Assembly (NCBI GenBank): GCA_963716245.1
Contig: OY970300.1
Span: 1,674,001 to 1,738,000 of the forward strand
Source: VRUE01 sp963716245
Lineage (GTDB): Bacteria; Actinomycetota; Thermoleophilia; Solirubrobacterales; 70-9
Reading direction: 5' to 3'
Length of the DNA stretch: 64,000 bases
In this document: positions 51,843-60,374 of the stretch, one piece after another
Position numbering within the stretch: position 1 is the first letter of the stretch
How the letters are laid out: the number at the start of each line of letters is the position of its first letter
The notes under the pieces: model-generated
The model's input: the letters and a program-made list of their open reading frames with translations, nothing else
Told to the model about the DNA's origin: nothing
Database searches by the model: none
Translations under genes and position numbers: made by a program

Positions 51843-52988
51843 TCATTCCGCGCAGCTGTCCGGCGATTCGCCCCCGGCCGCTTCGCGCGCCTCGTTGTAG
51901 CGGGCCACGTCGGCCTGGAACTCGACTTCGCTCGAGGAGAAGGAGTGCTCGCCGCAGGTCCCCGGCTTGACCACGTAGAAGAGGTGGTCGACCTCGGCCG
52001 GCCGGGCGGCGGCTTCGATCGACGCAAGCCCGGGGTTGCCGATCGGCCCCGGTGGCAGGCCGGCGTTGACGCGCGTGTTGTAGGGCGAGTCGACCGCGAG
52101 CTCCGATTCGGCCAGCGGCTCGGTGTAGTTGCCCGTGGCGAAGCGAACCGTCGCGTCGATCCCCAGCGGCATCCCTTCGCGCAGGCGGTTGTAGATGACC
52201 GCGGCGACGAGCGGCCGCTCGCTTTCGAGCTGCGCCTCCTCCTCGACCATCGAGGCGATGATCAGCACGTCGTAGACCGTCAGGTTCTTCGACCGCGCGT
52301 AGCGCATGTCGACCCCGGCGATCCGCCGCTTGAAGTCTTCGAGCTGCAGCTGGACGAGGTCGGAGGCCGGCGCGCGGCGGCGCAGCTCGAAGGTATCTGG
52401 GAAGAGGAAGCCCTCCAGGTCCTCCGCGCCGGTGCCGCCGTAGCGGGCCGGCTTCAGGTAGGGCGAGCGGACGCTCGCCGCCAGGTAGTCGCCGCGCAGA
52501 CCGGCTTCCTCGGCGACTTCGGCGGTCTGCTCGCGCGAGAGGCCCTCGGGGACGGTCAGCGTGATCGTGCGGACCGGCGCCACCGGCGGCGGGTCGTCGC
52601 GGTCGAGGTAGCGGTAGCCGGCGACGGCCGCGCCGGCGAAGAGCAGGAGCAGCCCGAGCGCCAGGATGACGAGCACCCGGCGCCCGCGGCGGCTGCTCGC
52701 CGGCCGGTACGGGGGCGCGGGCGGAAGCGGCGGCTCCTCCTCCCACGGGTCGGGACGCGGCGTTGGCCGCTCGGACTCTGCCGGCGGGGGAACGGCCTCG
52801 TCTCGCGCGGGCGTCGGTTCGCGAGGCGGAGCCACCGGCTCAGGCGGCGGCGGTGCGGCGGCCTGCCGCTCCTCTTCCCGGTTGCGCTTCTCGCGCCGCC
52901 GCTCTTCGCGCTCGCGGCGGCGCCGCTCTCGCTCCGCCGCGGCGGGATCGTCCTCGGCGAACGGATCGCCGAGCCAGTCGTCACTCAT
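51843..52988 (-). CDS. mltG: Endolytic transglycosylase MltG (YceG-like)
   Basis: 381 residues from ATG 52988, which overlaps the ruvX 3' end by eight bases. The cytoplasmic N-terminus is highly charged (ERERRRREREERRREKR), followed by a Pro-rich stretch and one TM helix (VLVILALGLLLLFAGAAVAGYRYL, about 105-128). The exoplasmic domain has the LysM-like 'ITLTVPEGLSREQTAEVAEEAG' and catalytic 'IASMVEEEAQLESERPLVAAVIYNRL' (Glu in VEEEA), then 'SPYNTRVNAGLPPGPIGNPGLASI'. It cuts nascent glycan chains of peptidoglycan. Confidence 0.95.
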   Translation of the reverse strand: MSDDWLGDPFAEDDPAAAERERRRREREERRREKRNREEERQAAAPPPPEPVAPPREPTPARDEAVPPPAESERPTPRPDPWEEEPPLPPAPPYRPASSRRGRRVLVILALGLLLLFAGAAVAGYRYLDRDDPPPVAPVRTITLTVPEGLSREQTAEVAEEAGLRGDYLAASVRSPYLKPARYGGTGAEDLEGFLFPDTFELRRRAPASDLVQLQLEDFKRRIAGVDMRYARSKNLTVYDVLIIASMVEEEAQLESERPLVAAVIYNRLREGMPLGIDATVRFATGNYTEPLAESELAVDSPYNTRVNAGLPPGPIGNPGLASIEAAARPAEVDHLFYVVKPGTCGEHSFSSSEVEFQADVARYNEAREAAGGESPDSCAE

Positions 52989-53391
52989 CCCCGGCGTCGC
53001 TCTCTTCGACCGCGGCCCGCCCGGCAAGGTAGGCCTGGAGGAGATGGGCGGCCGCGAGCGAGTCCGGCGGCGCGGCCGCCCCCTCGCGCTTGCTCGCCTC
53101 CGCCATGCGCGTGGTCAAGCGCTCGTCGTAGGCCTCGACCGGCACGTCGAGGACCGCTTCCAGTTCGGCGCAGAAGGTGCGGGCGAGCGCCGCCTGCGAG
53201 CCCTCCTCGCCGCTCAGGTGGAGCGGCAGGCCGACGACGACCCGCTCGACCTCGTACTGGCCGACCAGCTCGGCGACCGAGCGCGGCTCCGGCGGTTCGA
53301 TCACCGGCAGTGGCGTCGCCAGCGTCCCGCTCGGGTCCGAGATCGCACAGCCGATCCGCGCGGTGCCGTGGTCGAGCGCCAAAACCCTCAT
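52981..53391 (-). CDS. ruvX: Holliday junction resolvase-like protein YqgF/RuvX
   Basis: 136 residues from ATG 53391. 'MRVLALDHGTARIGCAISD' holds the first catalytic Asp. 'VVVGLPLHLSGEEGSQAALARTF' and 'VEAYDERLTTRMAEA' (Glu/Arg) follow, and 'PDSLAAAHLLQAYL' gives the last Asp. Involved in pre-16S rRNA 5' processing in several bacteria. The order alaS-ruvX-mltG is conserved. Confidence 0.94.
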   Translation of the reverse strand: MRVLALDHGTARIGCAISDPSGTLATPLPVIEPPEPRSVAELVGQYEVERVVVGLPLHLSGEEGSQAALARTFCAELEAVLDVPVEAYDERLTTRMAEASKREGAAAPPDSLAAAHLLQAYLAGRAAVEESDAGDE

Positions 53392-53403
53392 CGATCCATC
53401 CGT

Positions 53404-53440
53404 CCCACGTTTTGCATCTCTGGGCTGTTCAACGTGGGCC
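53404..53440. repeat. Palindromic border repeat, copy C
   Basis: CCCACGTT (53404-53411) and AACGTGGG (53431-53438) are perfect complements with 19 nt between. It lies in the 67-bp gap between alaS and ruvX. About 27 of 35 aligned bases match copy D at 61292. Confidence 0.65.
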
Positions 53441-53458
53441 GCATGCGGAGACCAAGCA

Positions 53459-56074
53459 TCACAGTGCGCGCTCGATCGCCTCGCGGGCCACTTCCAGCGC
53501 CTCGTCGAGCTTCGAGCCGTCCTTGCCGCCCGCCTGGGCCATCTCGTCGCGCCCGCCGCCGCCGCCGCCGACGACCGGCGCAGCCTCGCGGACCAGGGCC
53601 GCGGCCGAGACACCCTGCGCGACGGCCCCCTTCGAGACGAGCGCGACCAGGGCCACCCGGCCGTCCTCCGCGCCGCCGAGGACGATCGCCGAGTCGCCGC
53701 CGAGCTTCGACTGGACGCGGCTGGCCAGGTCGAGCAGCTGCTTCTGGTCCGCGATCGCGGCGCGGCCCGCCAGCAGCGACAGGTCGCCGGCCTTCGTCGC
53801 CTCGCCGACGAGGCGGTCGGCCTCCTCCCCCAGGCGCTCGCGCGCGGCGCGCTTGGCGCCCTCGCCCGCCTCAGCCAGGCGCTCGGCCGCCCGCCGTGCA
53901 GCGGTCAGCGGGTCCTGCGGGGAGCCGAGCAGCTCGCCGACCTCGCTCAGCCGCGCCTCGCGGTCGCGGAACCAGTCGATCGCGGCCGGGCCGGTCAGCG
54001 CCTCGATCCGGCGTACGTTGGCGGCGCTCGACCCCTCCGAGGCGATCTTGAAGATCCCCACCTCAGCCGTGTTCGCGACGTGGGTGCCGCCGCACAGCTC
54101 GCGCGAGACGCCGTCGACCTCGACCACCCGCACCCATTCGCCGTATTTCTCGCCGAAGAGCGCCGTCGCCCCCAGGCGCTCGGCCTCGGCCCGCTCCATC
54201 TCCAGCCAGCGAACCGGGCGGCTCGCCTTGACCCATTCGTTGATCCGGTCCTCGATCGCGCGCAGCTCCGCGGCGCCGAGCGCCTGGCCGTGGGTGAAGT
54301 CGAAGCGCAGCTTGTCGGGACGGACGGCGGAGCCGGCTTGGCGGACGTGCTCGCCGAGCCGCTCGCGCAGCGCCGCGTGGAGCAGGTGGGTCGCCGTGTG
54401 GTTCCGCATCGTCGCGTGGCGCGCCTCGTGGTCGACCTCGGCCTCGACCGCCGCGCCGGGCTCGGGCGAGGGCGCCTCGACCTCCAGCGCCTGGTCCTCG
54501 CCCACCCGGTAGACGTCGAGCACCCTCGCCTCGCCGCCCTCCCAGCGCAGCAGGCCGGAGTCGGCGACCTGCCCGCCGCCCTCCGCGTAGAAGGGGCTCT
54601 CCTCGAGCTTGACCAGCGCCCGGCCGTCCTCGGCCGCGGCCGCGGCGACGCCGGTGCTCGCCCGCAGCGTCTCGTAGCCGACGAAGCGGGCCGGCGGCGC
54701 GCCGGCTGCGAAGGCGATCACCTTCTCGTGGCGTTCCTCGGAGCCGTGCGCGGTCGCGGAGCCGACCCGGGCCCGCTCGCGCTGCTCCTCCATCAGCTCC
54801 TCGAAGCCGCCGTCGTCGACCGAGAGCCCCCGTTCGGCGAGCAGCTCCTTGGTCAGGTCGTAGGGGAAGCCGTAGGTGTCGTGCAGCTTGAAGGCGTCGG
54901 CCGCGTCGATCCAGGAGGTCCCCGCCTCCTTGGCCTCGAGGACCAGCCGCTCGAGCAGCTCGGTGCCGCGCTCCAGGGTGCGGCCGAAGCTCTCCTCCTC
55001 GTCGCCGACCCAGCGGGCGATCGTCGCTCGCTGCTCGGCCAGCTCGGGGTAGGCGTCGCCCATAGTCTCGATCGCCCGCTCGGCGAAGCGGCCCAGCCAC
55101 GGCGCCTCCAGCCCCAGCGCCCTGCCCTGCTGGATCGCCCGCCGCATGATCCGCCGCAGTATGTAGCCGCGGTCCTCGTTGGAGGGGACGACTCCGTCGG
55201 CGATCAGGAAGGCTGCGCCGCGCGAGTGGTCGGCGACGATCCGCATCGCCCGGGTGATCGCGCCGCCCTCGTCGTAGCGGCGACCCGAGAGCTCCTCGGC
55301 CAGCTCGAGCAGCGGCCGCATCAGGTCGGTCTCGAAGACCGACGGCGCGTCCTGGAGGATCGCCGCCATCCGGTCCAGGCCCATGCCGGTGTCGATGTTG
55401 CGCATCGGCAGCTCGGTCAGCGAGCCGTCCTCGCCGAGGTCGTAGGTCATGAAGACGTGGTTCCAGAACTCGAGGAAGCGGTCGGTGTCGTCGCCCGGGC
55501 GCTCGCCCGCGGCGCCGAAACCCTCGCCGCGGTCGAGGTAGAGCTCCGAGCACGGGCCGCAGGGTCCGGTCGGGCCGGCCTGCCAGAAGTTGTCGGCGCG
55601 ACCGAGCAGGACTATGCGCTCCTCGGGCATCCCGACCGACTTCCAGATCTCGATCGCCTCCTCGTCCGGCCCGAGCCCGAGCTCCTCGTCCCCGCCGAAG
55701 ACCGTCGCCCAGATCCGCTCGGGATCCATGCCGAAGCCCTGCGTCGAGAGCTCCCAGCCCCACGGGATCGACTCCGCCTTGAAGTAGTCGCCGAAGCTCC
55801 AGTTGCCGAGCATCTCGAAGAAGGTGAGGTGGCGCGCCGTGTTGCCGACCTCCTCGATGTCGGTGGTGCGGAAGCATTTCTGCACGTCCGCGAGGCGGCG
55901 GGCGGGCGGCTCCTCCCGACCGAGGAAATAGGGCTTGAACGGCTGCATGCCGGCAGTGGTGAGCAGCACCGAGGGGTCGTGCACCGAGGGCACCAGCGAC
56001 GCCGAGGGCACTATCCGGTGCCCTCGCTCCTCGAAGAACGAGAGGTAGGTGTCGCGGATCTCCTTCGCCCTCAT
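53459..56074 (-). CDS. alaS: Alanyl-tRNA synthetase
   Basis: 871 residues from ATG 56074. The class II catalytic core is 'RDTYLSFFEERGHRIVPSASLVP', 'LTTAGMQPFKPYFLG', 'FEMLGNWSFGDYFKAESI' and 'NIDTGMGLDRMAAIL'. The editing domain zinc site is 'HTATHLLHAALRERLG' plus 'CGGTHVANTAEVG'. The C-terminal oligomerisation domain, with 'VVGGGGGGRDEMAQAGG', is complete. Normal length. First gene of the alaS-ruvX-mltG-aro run. Confidence 0.98.
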   Translation of the reverse strand: MRAKEIRDTYLSFFEERGHRIVPSASLVPSVHDPSVLLTTAGMQPFKPYFLGREEPPARRLADVQKCFRTTDIEEVGNTARHLTFFEMLGNWSFGDYFKAESIPWGWELSTQGFGMDPERIWATVFGGDEELGLGPDEEAIEIWKSVGMPEERIVLLGRADNFWQAGPTGPCGPCSELYLDRGEGFGAAGERPGDDTDRFLEFWNHVFMTYDLGEDGSLTELPMRNIDTGMGLDRMAAILQDAPSVFETDLMRPLLELAEELSGRRYDEGGAITRAMRIVADHSRGAAFLIADGVVPSNEDRGYILRRIMRRAIQQGRALGLEAPWLGRFAERAIETMGDAYPELAEQRATIARWVGDEEESFGRTLERGTELLERLVLEAKEAGTSWIDAADAFKLHDTYGFPYDLTKELLAERGLSVDDGGFEELMEEQRERARVGSATAHGSEERHEKVIAFAAGAPPARFVGYETLRASTGVAAAAAEDGRALVKLEESPFYAEGGGQVADSGLLRWEGGEARVLDVYRVGEDQALEVEAPSPEPGAAVEAEVDHEARHATMRNHTATHLLHAALRERLGEHVRQAGSAVRPDKLRFDFTHGQALGAAELRAIEDRINEWVKASRPVRWLEMERAEAERLGATALFGEKYGEWVRVVEVDGVSRELCGGTHVANTAEVGIFKIASEGSSAANVRRIEALTGPAAIDWFRDREARLSEVGELLGSPQDPLTAARRAAERLAEAGEGAKRAARERLGEEADRLVGEATKAGDLSLLAGRAAIADQKQLLDLASRVQSKLGGDSAIVLGGAEDGRVALVALVSKGAVAQGVSAAALVREAAPVVGGGGGGRDEMAQAGGKDGSKLDEALEVAREAIERAL

Positions 56075-56205
56075 CACAGGGAGCCTAAGACAACCGTTGA
56101 TGCGCGCGGCCCCGGCCTGACGCCCCACGGCTTCGACCGTTGAAGCGCTACACGCGATGGCCGTACTCTTGAACAGATGGGTTTGCGCGCCGGGACGGCG
56201 AGGAG

Positions 56206-57882
56206 ATGACCGAAGCTGCCGCGCCGCGCCCCTCCGGGGGCCGGGTCGGCGGCGCGCCGCTGCGCGCCCCACTGCGCCTGCTCCCGGACGAGCGCCTCGC
56301 CCGCAGGGCGGCGGCCGGCGACGAGCGCGCCTTCGAGGAGATCTTTCGGCGCTACCACCAGGACCTCTACCGGTTCTGCCTGGCCACCGTCTCCAACCCG
56401 CAGGACGCCCAGGAAGCGCTGCAGAACACGATGGTCAAGGTGATGCGTGCGCTGCCGGGCGAGGAGCGCGAGATCAAGCTGAAGCCCTGGCTCTACCGGA
56501 TCGCTCGCAACGAGGCGGTGGAAACGATCCGCAAGCGGCGCGACAGCGCCCAGCTGGCGCCGGAGCGGATGGCGGCGCCGTGGGAGATCGCCGAGACCGC
56601 GGCTGCGCGCGAGCGGCTGCGCCGCCTCTTCGCCGACCTGGTCGAGCTGCCCGAGCGCCAGCGCGGCGCTCTGCTGATGCGCGAGCTGGGCGGGCTCGAC
56701 TTCGAGGAGATCGGCGAGGCCTTCGGCACGAGCTCCGCCGTGGCGCGCCAGACGCTCTACGAGGCGCGGCAGAGCCTGCGGCACATGGAGGAGGGACGTG
56801 AGATGAGCTGCGCCCTCGTGCAGCAGGCGCTCTCCGACGCGGACGGGCGCGTGACCCGCCGTCGCGACGTCCGCGCCCACCTCCGCGGCTGCGCCGGCTG
56901 TCGCGCCTTCCGCGAGGACATCGGCACCCGCCGCGCCGACCTGGCGGCGATCGCGCCGCTCCCCCTCGCCGTCTCGGGCGGGCTGCTGGGGAGCGTGCTC
57001 GGCGGGGGGGCGAGCGCGGCTGCCGGAACCGGGGTCACCGCGGGCGCCGTTACGGCTGCGGGCGGCTCGGCGGGCTTGGGCGGGGCCGGACTCGCCGGGA
57101 CCCTCGGCATGGGCGCGGGCAAGGCGATCGGGACCTCCGCCGCCGTCAAGTCGGTCGCCACCGTCACCGTGGTCGCCGCGGTTGGCGCCTCGGCCGCCGA
57201 CAGGGGCGGGGTGATCGACCTCCCGCTCCCGGGCGGCAATGGCCCCGCGAGCAAGCCAGAGCCGGCGCGCAGCGACGCGTCGAACCGAGTCGAGGGCGGC
57301 GGATCGCCGGCACCGCTCCCGCTTGGCTCGCCGCCGCAGCCGGCTCGTCCGGTGGGCGACGGCGCGGGCACCGGACCCTCGAAGGGCGCAGCGGTCGATC
57401 CGCAGAGCGGCGTGAGCCCGGACGTCCACGGCAGCGTCGAGCGTCCCGGACGCTCCTCGAAGCCCTCTCGCGCGACGGCCCCCAACGGCGTCCGGGGCGG
57501 GCGGACCGGCGACGGCAAGCCAAAGGCACCGCCGGGCGGTCCCCCTCCCGACCGGGGAAAGCCCCCGGCGGCAGGCGGCGGGGGGTCGACCGGCCGGGCG
57601 CACGGGTCCCCACCGGTACGGCCGAAGCCCGAGCCGGCCGGCCAAGCCCCGGCGGCACCCGCCGTCCCGAGCCCGCAGTCGTCCGGCGGCGCGGCAAGAC
57701 CTGAAGCCACGCCCAGCCCCGAAGCGGCGCCTGAGCCCGACGGCGAACCGACGCTGGAGGGAGAACCCACGCCTCCCGTCACGCGGGAATCCACCCCGGC
57801 GGCGCCCCCGACCGCAGCCCCGAGGGCCGGCGGCGGCAACCCCCACGGGGCGGCAGGCCCGCCGGTCGTACCCGGTACGTGA
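56206..57882 (+). CDS. ECF sigma factor fused to a zinc anti-sigma-like (ZAS) domain and a long extension
   Basis: 558 residues from ATG 56206, GAGGAG directly before it. Sigma region 2 is about 37-112 (AFEEIFRRYHQDLYRFCLATVSNPQDAQEALQNTMVKVM ... PWLYRIARNEAVETIRKRR). Region 4 is about 145-192 (LPERQRGALLMRELGGLDFEEIGEAFGTSSAVARQTLYEARQ). It continues without a stop into 'RRRDVRAHLRGCAGCRAF', the H-x3-C-x2-C of zinc anti-sigma factors (His225, Cys229, Cys232; Cys202 nearby). Then comes a Gly/Ala-rich segment that may span the membrane (about 250-325), and about 230 residues of Pro/Gly-rich low-complexity tail. Sigma and its inhibitor thus appear in one chain. Confidence 0.88.
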   Translation: MTEAAAPRPSGGRVGGAPLRAPLRLLPDERLARRAAAGDERAFEEIFRRYHQDLYRFCLATVSNPQDAQEALQNTMVKVMRALPGEEREIKLKPWLYRIARNEAVETIRKRRDSAQLAPERMAAPWEIAETAAARERLRRLFADLVELPERQRGALLMRELGGLDFEEIGEAFGTSSAVARQTLYEARQSLRHMEEGREMSCALVQQALSDADGRVTRRRDVRAHLRGCAGCRAFREDIGTRRADLAAIAPLPLAVSGGLLGSVLGGGASAAAGTGVTAGAVTAAGGSAGLGGAGLAGTLGMGAGKAIGTSAAVKSVATVTVVAAVGASAADRGGVIDLPLPGGNGPASKPEPARSDASNRVEGGGSPAPLPLGSPPQPARPVGDGAGTGPSKGAAVDPQSGVSPDVHGSVERPGRSSKPSRATAPNGVRGGRTGDGKPKAPPGGPPPDRGKPPAAGGGGSTGRAHGSPPVRPKPEPAGQAPAAPAVPSPQSSGGAARPEATPSPEAAPEPDGEPTLEGEPTPPVTRESTPAAPPTAAPRAGGGNPHGAAGPPVVPGT

Positions 57883-58018
57883 CGGCGGTCCGACTCGAAC
57901 AGACGGCCAGTCCCCGGCCTGGATTCAGCCTGACGGCGTGGCCCGACCGCCGTTGATGCCGATGAGAGTGAGCCGGTGGGCTGCCGCCCGCTGGGCCCGA
58001 CGTCAAAAGGAGGCAGGT

Positions 58019-58783
58019 ATGAAGCTGCATGTGAAGACCGCGCTTGTCACCGGCGCACTCGCGCTGGCGGCCGTCCCGGGTACGGCCGGCGCCGTCAGCT
58101 ACCACCCGGCCCCCGGACCCCCCGAGTACAAACCGGCGCCGCCCCCGCCGCCGCCCGCGCACGCGAAAGCGTATGGAAAACGCTGCCAGGGCAAAAGCAA
58201 GAAACACGTCAAAGGGCAGAGTGGGACCGAGTTCAGCCGCTGCGTGAGAGCGCTGAGGAAAGCGGCCAACCATCCGCACATGCCCCCGGGGCGGGTCTGT
58301 AAGAACGAGAGCAAGGAGCACGTCAAAGGGCAGAAAGGCACCGCCTTCTCGCGCTGCGTCAAATTGGTCGCGCAGCAGCGCCGCGAAGAACGGCGCAAAG
58401 CTCGGGAAGCCGCCAAAGTCTCGGGCGCAGCGCACGTGAGTACGCAGCCCGAGGGCGTCCCGAAAGGCAAAGGGCCGGAGTACACCCCCGCCCCACCGCC
58501 TCCGCCCGGACCGAAAGCCGGCCTGCCCGCGCAGGCGAAAGCCTACGGCAGGCACTGCCAGGGCAAAAGCAGGAAACACGTCAAAGGCGAGCAGGGGACC
58601 GAGTTCAGCCGCTGCGTGAAAGCGATGGCGAAAGCCGCCACGAGCGAGGACACGACGCCGCGCGAGGCCTGCAAAGGCCTGAGCAAGGAGCACGTCAAAG
58701 GCGAGCCGGGGACCGAGTTCAGCCGCTGCGTGAAAGCGGCCGCGCAGCTGAAGAAACAGCAGCGCGAAGAAGCGGCCGCCTGA
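58019..58783 (+). CDS. Secreted protein with four Cys-containing HVKGQ repeats
   Basis: 254 residues from ATG 58019, chosen for the perfect AAGGAGG at 58007-58013. The signal peptide is 'HVKTALVTGALALAAVPGTAGA'. The mature protein has two Pro-rich spacers (PPEYKPAPPPPPP and GPEYTPAPPPPPG). Each is followed by two copies of a 27-residue motif 'C.GKSKKHVKGQ.GTEFSRCVKA..K', four copies and eight Cys in all. The pair-of-pairs layout shows a segmental duplication. Each repeat has one Cys at either end, suited to an internal disulfide. The motif recurs, as I recall, in hypothetical exported proteins of Solirubrobacterales; no function is known. Confidence 0.75.
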   Translation: MKLHVKTALVTGALALAAVPGTAGAVSYHPAPGPPEYKPAPPPPPPAHAKAYGKRCQGKSKKHVKGQSGTEFSRCVRALRKAANHPHMPPGRVCKNESKEHVKGQKGTAFSRCVKLVAQQRREERRKAREAAKVSGAAHVSTQPEGVPKGKGPEYTPAPPPPPGPKAGLPAQAKAYGRHCQGKSRKHVKGEQGTEFSRCVKAMAKAATSEDTTPREACKGLSKEHVKGEPGTEFSRCVKAAAQLKKQQREEAAA

Positions 58784-58797
58784 ACGAGCAGCCGTGG

Positions 58798-60315
58798 CTA
58801 AGCCGCGATGGTGCCATGGCCGACGATCGTCTCGCCGGCCATGAGCACCGCGGCCTGGCCCGGCGCGGCGCCGGCGAACTCCTCGCCCAGCTCGACCTCG
58901 ATCTCGGCGTGGCGCCCCGCGTCGGCCGCTGAGACGGTGGCGGGGACCGGCGTCGAGCGGTAGCGCAGCCTGACCGCGTCGACGCTGCCGCCGTCGCGGT
59001 GAAGGATCGCGTCGCGGACCCTCACGGTGCTCGTCGCGAGGTCGCCGCGGGTCCCCACGGTGACCGTGTTCGACGCGGCGTCGGTCGCGAGCACGTAGAG
59101 CGGCTCGTCGGCCGAGACGCCGATCCCGCGCCGCTGGCCGACGGTGAAGTTGTGGTGGCCGCGATGGCGCCCGAGCGGCCGGCCGGAGCGGTCGACCACG
59201 GCACCCTCCCGGTCCCGCAGCCCGCCGTGGCGGCGCAGGAACCGAGCCTTGCCCTGGCCCGCCAGGAAGCAGAGGTCCTGGCTCTCCGGCTTGCGGGCGA
59301 CCGAGAGCCCGTGCCGCGCCGCGATCTCGCGCACCTCGGGCTTGGTCAGGTCGGTCAGCGGGAAGCGCAGCCGGTCGAGCAGCGCGGTCGGCAGCGCGGC
59401 GAGCATGTAGCTCTGGTCCTTCGCCCGGTCGGCGGCGGCGGCGAGCAGCCGGCCGGCGCCGTCGTCGACGATCCGCGCGTAGTGGCCGGTGACCAGGTAC
59501 TCGGCCCCGAGCCGCTCGGCGAGGTCGACCATCGCCGCGATCCGCACCTCGCCGTTGCAGACGATGCAGGGGTTGGGAGTCGCGCCGGCGCCGTAGCCCG
59601 AGAGGAAGGCCCCGACGACGCGGCGGCGGAACTCCTCCTCGAGGTCCAGCGTCAGGTGGGGCACGTCGATCGAGTGGGCAACGGCGCGCGCGCCGAGCAC
59701 CGCCTCGGGGGAGCAGCAGGCCTTCGCGCCGTCGGTCTCCGGGTCGGCCCAGAGCTTGACGGTCACGCCCAGCACCTCCACCCCCCGCTCGCGCTCCAGC
59801 AGCGCCGCGACGGCGCTGTCGACGCCGCCCGACATCGCGACGAGCACACGCTCGCGGCCGCTCGTGGCACGGGACGCCTTGGGCGTCTCGACCGGGCCTC
59901 GATCCCGGTCGAGGGTTCCGGCCGGGGGTGAGGCGCCGGGCGTCAGCCGCTCGCTCGAAGCAGCGGCCTTCGCCAGCGCCCGGTGCAGCGCGTCGGCGGC
60001 CAGCTGGGCCGCGTGGCGCTTGGCCGGGGTCAGCCCGCCGATCGCACCGTCGACCTCGTCGGTCCCGATCCGCGCTGCCTCGACGACCGGCTCCCCGTCG
60101 ACCATCTCCGCCACCGCCGCCGTCGCCGCCCGGGTCGCCCCGCAGCCCTCCGCGTCGAACGTCACCGAGTCGACCCGCCCGTCGCGAAGCGACAGCGAGA
60201 CTCGCGAGAGGTCTCCGCAAGCCGCGCCGCCCGCGGCGCCCGTGAAGGCCTCGTCCGGCGCCGGCCCACGCCGCGCCTCGTCCCGCAGGAAGTGCTCGAA
60301 CAGCTCGCCTCTCAT
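58798..60315 (-). CDS. mnmA: IscU-like domain fused to tRNA 2-thiouridylase MnmA
   Basis: 505 residues from ATG 60315. Residues 1-120 match the NifU_N/IscU scaffold ('AACGDLSRVSLSLRDGRVDSVTFDAEGCGATRAATAAVAEMVDGE', 'TPAKRHAAQLAADALHRAL'), with Cys33 and Cys58. The third scaffold Cys, expected after His101, is Ala102. After a Pro-rich linker, residues about 155-505 are MnmA: 'VAMSGGVDSAVAALL' (PP-loop), 'GATPNPCIVCNGEVR' (catalytic Cys), 'KPESQDLCFL' (second Cys) and 'HHNFTVGQRRGIGV'. It thiolates U34 of Glu/Gln/Lys tRNAs. The fusion suggests built-in Fe-S or sulfur handling. Confidence 0.9.
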   Translation of the reverse strand: MRGELFEHFLRDEARRGPAPDEAFTGAAGGAACGDLSRVSLSLRDGRVDSVTFDAEGCGATRAATAAVAEMVDGEPVVEAARIGTDEVDGAIGGLTPAKRHAAQLAADALHRALAKAAASSERLTPGASPPAGTLDRDRGPVETPKASRATSGRERVLVAMSGGVDSAVAALLERERGVEVLGVTVKLWADPETDGAKACCSPEAVLGARAVAHSIDVPHLTLDLEEEFRRRVVGAFLSGYGAGATPNPCIVCNGEVRIAAMVDLAERLGAEYLVTGHYARIVDDGAGRLLAAAADRAKDQSYMLAALPTALLDRLRFPLTDLTKPEVREIAARHGLSVARKPESQDLCFLAGQGKARFLRRHGGLRDREGAVVDRSGRPLGRHRGHHNFTVGQRRGIGVSADEPLYVLATDAASNTVTVGTRGDLATSTVRVRDAILHRDGGSVDAVRLRYRSTPVPATVSAADAGRHAEIEVELGEEFAGAAPGQAAVLMAGETIVGHGTIAA

Positions 60316-60336
60316 CTCCTACAGAGTAGGCACCGA

Positions 60337-60374
60337 GGTCACCTTTGACGTCTGACAGATGGTCAACGTGGACC
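60337..60374. repeat. Palindromic border repeat, copy B
   Basis: GGTCACCTTTGAC ... GTCAACGTGGACC, an imperfect stem that spans the stop codon (60363-60365) of the DUF559 gene and the mnmA upstream region. It resembles copy A most (shared TTYGACGTCTG). Confidence 0.55.
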
